Assembly (NCBI GenBank): GCA_017881985.1
Contig: JADGQH010000075.1
Coordinates: 1 to 12,094 of the forward strand
Length of the DNA: 12,094 nt
Origin: Chloroflexota bacterium
GTDB taxonomy: Bacteria > Chloroflexota > Limnocylindria > Limnocylindrales > CSP1-4
Reading direction: 5' to 3'
The notes beneath the pieces are model-generated. The model ran no database searches. It worked only from the letters and a program-made list of their open reading frames with translations, and was not told the origin of the DNA. Below are positions 8,173 to 12,094 of this stretch, piece by piece. Position numbers and translations under genes: made by a program. Position 1 is the first letter of the stretch; each line of letters begins with the position of its first letter.

Positions 8173-8895
8173 TCAGAGCCCTCGTTCCAGGCGCGTCACG
8201 AGCCGAGCCGGAAGGCCGACTGCGCGCATCGCCGCCTGCGTCGCGGCGATCGGGTAGGCGACCCGGCGCCATGTCAGTGTCGACGTCGCCGTGTCCAGCA
8301 CCATCGCGCTCGCGCGCGGGTCGCCGTCGCGGGGCTGGCCGACGCTGCCCGGGTTGGCGAGAACCCGTCGGTCGTCGAGGATCAACGTGGCGCCGTCCCG
8401 CGGCCCGAGCGTCTCCATCCGCCCGCCGTCGTCGCGGAAGGCGATGGGGATGTGGGTGTGGCCGTGGAAGAGATGCGGTGTCCCGAAGGCCGGGAGGTTC
8501 GCGCGGGCCTCGCTCCCCGTCATCACGTACTCCCAGGTTGGGTCGCGGGGACTGCCGTGGACCAGGGTGAGGCCCTGGCTTTCGCGCCGATCCGGGAGCG
8601 CGCCGAGCCAGGCGCGGGTCGCCGCACCGATCCGCCCGCCCGTCCACTCGATGGCGAGCCGCGCATCCGGGTTGAACCACTCCGCCATCTCCGGGTCGAG
8701 CGCCGCCGCGTCGTGGTTCCCCCGCACTCCGACAGCGCCCAGCTCCTGGAGGCGCGCGACGACCTCGTCAGGCTGGGGCCCGTACCCCACGACGTCGCCG
8801 AGGTGCCAGACGGCATCGACGGGCCCGAGCGCCGTCAGCACGGCCTCGAGTGCCGGCAGGTTGGCATGGATGTCCGAGAGGACCGCGATCCGCAT
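8173..8895 (-). CDS. Calcineurin-like metallophosphoesterase, YfcE/MJ0936-like
   Basis: A 240-residue cytoplasmic enzyme with the full metallophosphatase signature, expected to hold two metal ions and cleave phosphomono- or diesters. The motifs are SDIHAN (Asp8, His10), HLGDVVGYGP (Asp34), RGNHD (Asn60, His61), LVHGSP (His113) and HGHTHIP (His146, His148). GDVVGYGPQPDEV is typical of the small bacterial branch related to YfcE and MJ0936, whose natural substrates are mostly unknown. NPGSVGQPRDGDPRAS (181-196) is also characteristic of that branch. The start is ATG at 8895, exactly at the first conserved strand, with only a weak AGG upstream. The gene begins 38 nt after rsmG and probably shares its transcript. 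Nothing in the neighbours identifies a substrate. Confidence 0.93.
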   Translation of the reverse strand: MRIAVLSDIHANLPALEAVLTALGPVDAVWHLGDVVGYGPQPDEVVARLQELGAVGVRGNHDAAALDPEMAEWFNPDARLAIEWTGGRIGAATRAWLGALPDRRESQGLTLVHGSPRDPTWEYVMTGSEARANLPAFGTPHLFHGHTHIPIAFRDDGGRMETLGPRDGATLILDDRRVLANPGSVGQPRDGDPRASAMVLDTATSTLTWRRVAYPIAATQAAMRAVGLPARLVTRLERGL

Positions 8896-8933
8896 CGGGG
8901 GAGCCTAGCAGCCTCGGGGCGTGGATCCGTCGC

Positions 8934-9809
8934 TCACCACGGGTGTCGGGCACGCTCCGCCGGAGGCCGGGGCCAGGCGCGAGTCGCGCGGCCCGTCTTG
9001 CGACAGACCACGAGGACATGGCCCGCCGGCGCGGGCGGCGCTGCGTCGATGACCTCGAGCGTGCCGCCGCCGAGCGCAGCCATGGCGGGCCCCGCCCGGT
9101 CGCGCTCCTCGCCGATCGCTGACCCTTTCCATGCCACCAGGATGCCGCCGGGCGCGAGCAGCGGGAAGGCGAGCTCGACAAGGTCCCCGAGCGATGCCAC
9201 GGCGCGCGCCGTCACGGCCGGCCAGCGCTCCCGGTGGCGCGCGTCGGCAGCCAGCGTCTCGGCACGCTCCGCGGCGACGTCCACGCGGTCGGCGAGACCC
9301 AACCCTGCGACCGCCGTCTCAAGGAAGCGAGCCTTCTTGCCGATCGATTCGACCAGCAGCGCCCGTTCGGCGGGCAGCGCGATCGCGAGCGGCAGACCCG
9401 GGTAGCCGCCGCCCGAGCCGAGATCCACGAGCGCGCGGACGCCGCGCGAACGGAGCACGGGCAGCGCCGACAGCGCGTCGAGCACGTGAGCGGCCACCGC
9501 CGCGCCCGGATCGCGGATCGCCGTCAGGTTCACGGCGGCGTTCCAGGCAAGGAGCATGCGCACGTGGTCGGCGAGGGCCGCCACGGCCGGCAACGGGAGG
9601 TCGCCGAGGCCCATCGCCGCGAGACCTTCGTCGAGAGCGGCGCGGGCGTCCGGCGGAAGAGCGGGGCACCCGGACGGATCAGCCGGGAGCGGCGCGCGAT
9701 CGTGCAGCCTCGGGACCCTCCAGCTGGATTCTCCGGCCCCGCTCCGACCGCGCCGTCTCCCGGCCGATGCTCGACTCGCACCGGGCCGCCGTGACATCGA
9801 CGGTCTCAC
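8934..9809 (-). CDS. rsmG: 16S rRNA (guanine-527-N7)-methyltransferase RsmG (GidB)
   Basis: This enzyme uses S-adenosylmethionine to methylate N7 of G527 in the 530 loop of 16S rRNA, and its loss gives low-level streptomycin resistance in several bacteria. The conserved part runs from about residue 55 to 275: LLAWNAAVNLTAI (86-98), SAM-binding VDLGSGGGYPGLPLAI (128-143), ESIGKKARFLETAV (154-167), ARAVASLGDL (201-210), LLAPGGILVAWKG (217-229) and a final VVCRK strand. At 291 residues it exceeds the family norm (E. coli 207), owing to an Arg/Ser/Gly-rich N-terminal 50 residues. The possible starts are GTG at 9809 and ATG at 9797. The next in-frame ATG falls inside the conserved helix, so the extension seems real unless a rare start such as CTG is used. 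A phosphoesterase gene follows after 38 nt. Confidence 0.93.
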   Translation of the reverse strand: MRPSMSRRPGASRASAGRRRGRSGAGESSWRVPRLHDRAPLPADPSGCPALPPDARAALDEGLAAMGLGDLPLPAVAALADHVRMLLAWNAAVNLTAIRDPGAAVAAHVLDALSALPVLRSRGVRALVDLGSGGGYPGLPLAIALPAERALLVESIGKKARFLETAVAGLGLADRVDVAAERAETLAADARHRERWPAVTARAVASLGDLVELAFPLLAPGGILVAWKGSAIGEERDRAGPAMAALGGGTLEVIDAAPPAPAGHVLVVCRKTGRATRAWPRPPAERARHPW

Positions 9810-9897
9810 GCTGCCGGCGCGGTTCGCGGCCGGGTTTCCCCTGGGCCCCGCGCGGGCAACGGTCCCCGTCGTTGGTCCGCGGTCGATGCGGAGTGGG

Positions 9898-9927
9898 ATC
9901 GTCCGTCCGGCCCACCCGGCGTGTCAA
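9898..9927 (-). promoter_or_regulatory. Possible rsmG promoter
   Basis: On the minus strand a perfect TTGACA (9927-9922) is followed after 18 nt by GACGAT (9903-9898), a poor -10 matching three of six positions. It lies about 90 nt upstream of the rsmG GTG, directly downstream of a DnaA-box-like sequence. The -35 box is good and the -10 box doubtful. Confidence 0.35.
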
Positions 9928-9932
9928 CGGGC

Positions 9933-9941
9933 TTATCCACG
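9933..9941 (+). promoter_or_regulatory. DnaA-box-like 9-mer TTATCCACG
   Basis: This matches the DnaA box TTATCCACA at eight of nine positions. It lies in the gap between the kinase gene and rsmG, 5 nt upstream of the possible -35 box of rsmG. See the second box at 9965-9973. Confidence 0.5.
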
Positions 9942-9964
9942 AACTCGCGGACGCGGCGAGGGAT

Positions 9965-9973
9965 TGTGGACAA
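9965..9973 (-). promoter_or_regulatory. DnaA-box-like 9-mer TTGTCCACA
   Basis: On the minus strand this is an exact TTGTCCACA, the form of DnaA box common in high-GC bacteria such as actinomycetes. It is inverted relative to the first box, 23 nt away. Weaker relatives follow at 9996-10004 (TGTGGAGGC) and 10016-10024 (TGGTCCACG on the minus strand). No AT-rich unwinding element is visible, so an origin is not claimed. Confidence 0.55.
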
Positions 9974-10029
9974 CCGGCCCGGCGCCCGATCCGCCTGTGG
10001 AGGCGTCGGTCAGCGCGTGGACCAGGGGG

Positions 10030-11538
10030 TCACGCGGGCCGCCGCAACGCGGCAATCACCGCCTGTTCCTCGAGGGCCAGCTCCTCGGCCTCGAGGATGG
10101 CGGCAAGGGCCGTCGCGATGGAGTCGTGGTCGCGGTCTGCCGCGCCGGGGAGCGCAAGCACGAACGTCGAGCCCGTCCCCGCGACGCTTGCTGCGCCGAG
10201 GTCTCCGCGCATCGCCCGGGCGAGGTCCCGCGCGATCGGCAGGCCGAGGCCGGTCCCGGAGATCCGATCGTGGCCGTCGAGGCGCACGAATGGCTCGAAG
10301 ATCCGGGCCCGATCCGGGATCGCGATCCCCGGGCCGTCGTCGCGGACGATCACGAAGGCGGCGGTCGGACCGGCCCGCGCCTCGAGCTCCACGAGCCCGC
10401 CGCGGGGCGTGTACTTGACGGCGTTGGCGACGAGGTTCGTGATCACCTGCTCGACCCGGCGGCGGTCCCCCGTGGCTGGCCGCAGGCGCGGCGGCAGCGC
10501 CCGGACCAGCCGCAGCCCGGCGGCGTCCGCGATCGGCATCAGCGCATCGAGGACGTGGGAGCATGCCTCCGCGAGCGAGAAGGGAGCGATCGTGAGCCCG
10601 AGGCTTCCGGCCTCGATTCGGCTCATCTCCAGCAGGTCGCCGACGAGCGCCGCCATCCCTTCCGTGATCCGCCGACTGCGCTCCAGGAACTCGCGCTCGA
10701 CGCCCGGGTCCGTCACCCGCCCGTCGAGGAGCAGGTCCAGGTAGCCGCCGAGGCCGGTCAGCGGCGTCCGGAGCTCATGGGCCACCATCGACACGAAGCG
10801 AGCCCGCTGCGCATCGCGGGCGCGGAGCTCCGCCCGCTCGCGATCGTCGGCCGCGCGGGAGGACGCGATCGACAGGGCAACCAGGATATTGCGGAGGCTG
10901 GGCGCGGGGAGCCTCCGCGTTACCGATTCGAGATCAACCCCAGGCGGCAGCTCGACCCCGAGGTGGACGCCGCCCGGGCCTATTACGGGCACCAGGACGT
11001 TCATCCCGCCCGGGACGCGCTCGCGGTCGGGACGCCTCTTCACGGCATCGCGCCGGGCGCGAACGACGCCAATGGGGGCGGCCCCGTCGGCCGCGCGACG
11101 TGCGGCAGAGCGGGGTGCGTGCGCGTCCAGCCACGCGGCGAGCGCATTTCCGGCGTCACCGGGCTCATCGGCCGCGATCGCGACCGTGACCCGCCGGACC
11201 GGCTCCTCGACCAGGAGGGCGGCATGCCGTGCACCGACGACGCGGGTAACCATCAAGAGGATGCCGGCGAGCTGCTCAACCGCGTCCCCCGGTGCCGCCA
11301 GGATGTCGAGCGAGCGCGCCAGCAGGGCCCGATCCTCGTGGACGGCCTGGTCTTCGCCGCGCCGGAAGGTCCCTCGACGCTCGCGAAAGGCGGGTGGCGC
11401 GGCGATCTCCGGGATGCTTCCTTGGATCGGCGTCCCGGTCGGCGGCTCGGTCGTGATCATCGACACGAGCGTGCTCCGGCCCACCACACGCAGCCACCCC
11501 TCCGAAAGGGCCCGCAGGGCGTCCGAAGGTACCCCCAT
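10030..11538 (-). CDS. Soluble sensor histidine kinase (GAF-like, HisKA, HATPase_c)
   Basis: A 502-residue cytoplasmic kinase without membrane segments. Residues 70-225 look like a degenerate GAF-type sensor region (LARSLDILAAPGDAVEQLAGILLMVTRVVGARHAALLV at its start). HisKA follows with the phosphorylated His254 in MVAHELRTPL, then the ATPase with N box NLVANAVKY (Asn368, Asn372), G1 DDGPGI (400-405), F box ARIFEPF and G2 GTGLGLPIA (428-436). After the ATPase a 35-residue Ala/Glu helical tail ends the protein. The start is taken as ATG at 11538, which lacks a clear ribosome-binding site. A GTG at 11466 with GGAG 7 nt upstream is a credible alternative. It begins 55 nt after csoR, so co-transcription is plausible. 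No response regulator is in the window. The signal sensed is unknown. Confidence 0.9.
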   Translation of the reverse strand: MGVPSDALRALSEGWLRVVGRSTLVSMITTEPPTGTPIQGSIPEIAAPPAFRERRGTFRRGEDQAVHEDRALLARSLDILAAPGDAVEQLAGILLMVTRVVGARHAALLVEEPVRRVTVAIAADEPGDAGNALAAWLDAHAPRSAARRAADGAAPIGVVRARRDAVKRRPDRERVPGGMNVLVPVIGPGGVHLGVELPPGVDLESVTRRLPAPSLRNILVALSIASSRAADDRERAELRARDAQRARFVSMVAHELRTPLTGLGGYLDLLLDGRVTDPGVEREFLERSRRITEGMAALVGDLLEMSRIEAGSLGLTIAPFSLAEACSHVLDALMPIADAAGLRLVRALPPRLRPATGDRRRVEQVITNLVANAVKYTPRGGLVELEARAGPTAAFVIVRDDGPGIAIPDRARIFEPFVRLDGHDRISGTGLGLPIARDLARAMRGDLGAASVAGTGSTFVLALPGAADRDHDSIATALAAILEAEELALEEQAVIAALRRPA

Positions 11539-11593
11539 CGAATCGCACAGCGTCGCCTGTCACGACGACGCGGGAGCCCCCGCCACGTCGCCC

Positions 11594-12052
11594 TCAGCCC
11601 CGGGACGCGCTCCGCACGGGTCGCCCAAGCGTGCGGCGGACCACGTCGAGCACCTCGTCCACGTACTGCTCGGCCTCGCCTCGCTCGGCCGCGGTCCGGA
11701 TGCAGCCCTGGACGTGATCCTCCAGCACGAGAAGGCTGACGGCGTCGACGGCGGCACGCAACGCGCTCGTCTGCTGCAGGATGTCGACGCAGTACTCCTC
11801 GCGCTCGATCATGCGGGCGATCCCGCGAACCTGCCCCTCGATCCGGCTGAGCCGGCGAAGCAGCTGCGAACGGTCTCGCGAGTAGCTGTGGCGGAACGTG
11901 CCGGGCAGGCTCGCGGGTGGCGGGGCGGCATGTGCGGCGACCGACGTGGCATGCGCGGCGACCGACGTTGCGCCGGGCGCGGCGACTACCCGCGCGGGGC
12001 CCGGCGCCGCGCCGACCGGCGGGGCGGCATGCGCGGTCTTCTCGGTCGTCAT
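11594..12052 (-). CDS. csoR: CsoR-family metal-sensing transcriptional repressor
   Basis: A 152-residue all-helical repressor of the CsoR/RcnR/FrmR family (former DUF156). The conserved domain (about 54-145) contains RIEGQVRGIARMIEREEYCVDILQQTSA and VLEDHVQGC. The ligand residues are Cys88, His113 and Cys117, with the exact Cys-x24-His-x3-Cys spacing of the Cu(I) site of M. tuberculosis CsoR (Cys36, His61, Cys65). Copper is therefore the most likely effector, although thiol-sensing relatives exist. The N-terminal 50 residues are an Ala/Pro/His-rich extension not usual in the family, including a duplicated ATSVAAH. The ATG at 12052 has AGGAG 9 nt upstream and is preferred to an ATG at the very window edge (12094). 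Copper efflux genes, if linked, would lie to the right of the window. No CsoR operator was recognised. Confidence 0.92.
   Translation of the reverse strand: MTTEKTAHAAPPVGAAPGPARVVAAPGATSVAAHATSVAAHAAPPPASLPGTFRHSYSRDRSQLLRRLSRIEGQVRGIARMIEREEYCVDILQQTSALRAAVDAVSLLVLEDHVQGCIRTAAERGEAEQYVDEVLDVVRRTLGRPVRSASRG
11928..11969 (-). repeat. 21-bp tandem duplication in csoR
   Basis: Units 11928-11948 and 11949-11969 are identical except at two positions. They encode the doubled ATSVAAH in the low-complexity N-terminal extension of CsoR. The length is a multiple of three, so the frame is kept. Confidence 0.88.
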
Positions 12053-12094
12053 GGCGGCGATCTCCTGCGGGCCCGGCTCGTGGACACAGATCAT

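Noticed and set aside
9810..10029. A complete chromosomal replication origin.
   Set aside because: Only two good DnaA boxes are present, there is no AT-rich unwinding segment, and dnaA or dnaN are not in the window. Reported as a box cluster only.

Overview
The window is very GC-rich and compact. All ten genes that I can support lie on the minus strand, so transcription runs from right to left. The GC-rich codons, an HspR-type heat-shock repressor beside lon, and a KimA-like potassium transporter next to RCK proteins suggest a high-GC Chloroflexota (my first guess, possibly the Limnocylindria / Ellin6529 type) or an Actinomycetota. This is an inference from gene content. There is no rRNA gene in the window to settle it. 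I see no tRNA, rRNA, CRISPR array, transposase or prophage gene.

Region by region in the direction of transcription. (1) 12052-10030: a CsoR-type metal-sensing repressor, then a soluble histidine kinase with no response regulator in the window. (2) 10029-9810: a 220-nt gap with two good DnaA-box-like 9-mers just upstream of a possible promoter for the next gene. (3) 9809-8173: rsmG (16S rRNA methyltransferase) and a calcineurin-like phosphoesterase. (4) 8137-4230: a potassium module made of a KimA-like APC transporter, a universal stress protein, an RCK/TrkA protein without an RCK_C domain, and a full-length RCK/TrkA protein. The last three are tightly packed, with an ATGA overlap and a 2-nt gap. 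(5) 4229-3646: a 584-nt non-coding stretch with stable inverted repeats and a good sigma70-type promoter whose -35 box lies in a HAIR-like inverted repeat. (6) 3645-1: a protein-quality-control module, hspR, lon and a DnaJ/CbpA gene that runs off the left edge.

How the genes may work together. HspR probably represses its own promoter and, by read-through, lon and the J-protein. This gives one heat-shock unit with a repressor, a protease and a co-chaperone. The potassium module looks self-contained: an APC-type importer with two nucleotide-sensing RCK subunits and a stress protein, and no TrkH/KtrB channel in view. That makes it the best candidate for a poorly described system here. The most striking DNA structure is a perfect 18-bp inverted repeat with a 3-nt loop inside the last codons of lon, which could set the lon to dnaJ expression ratio.
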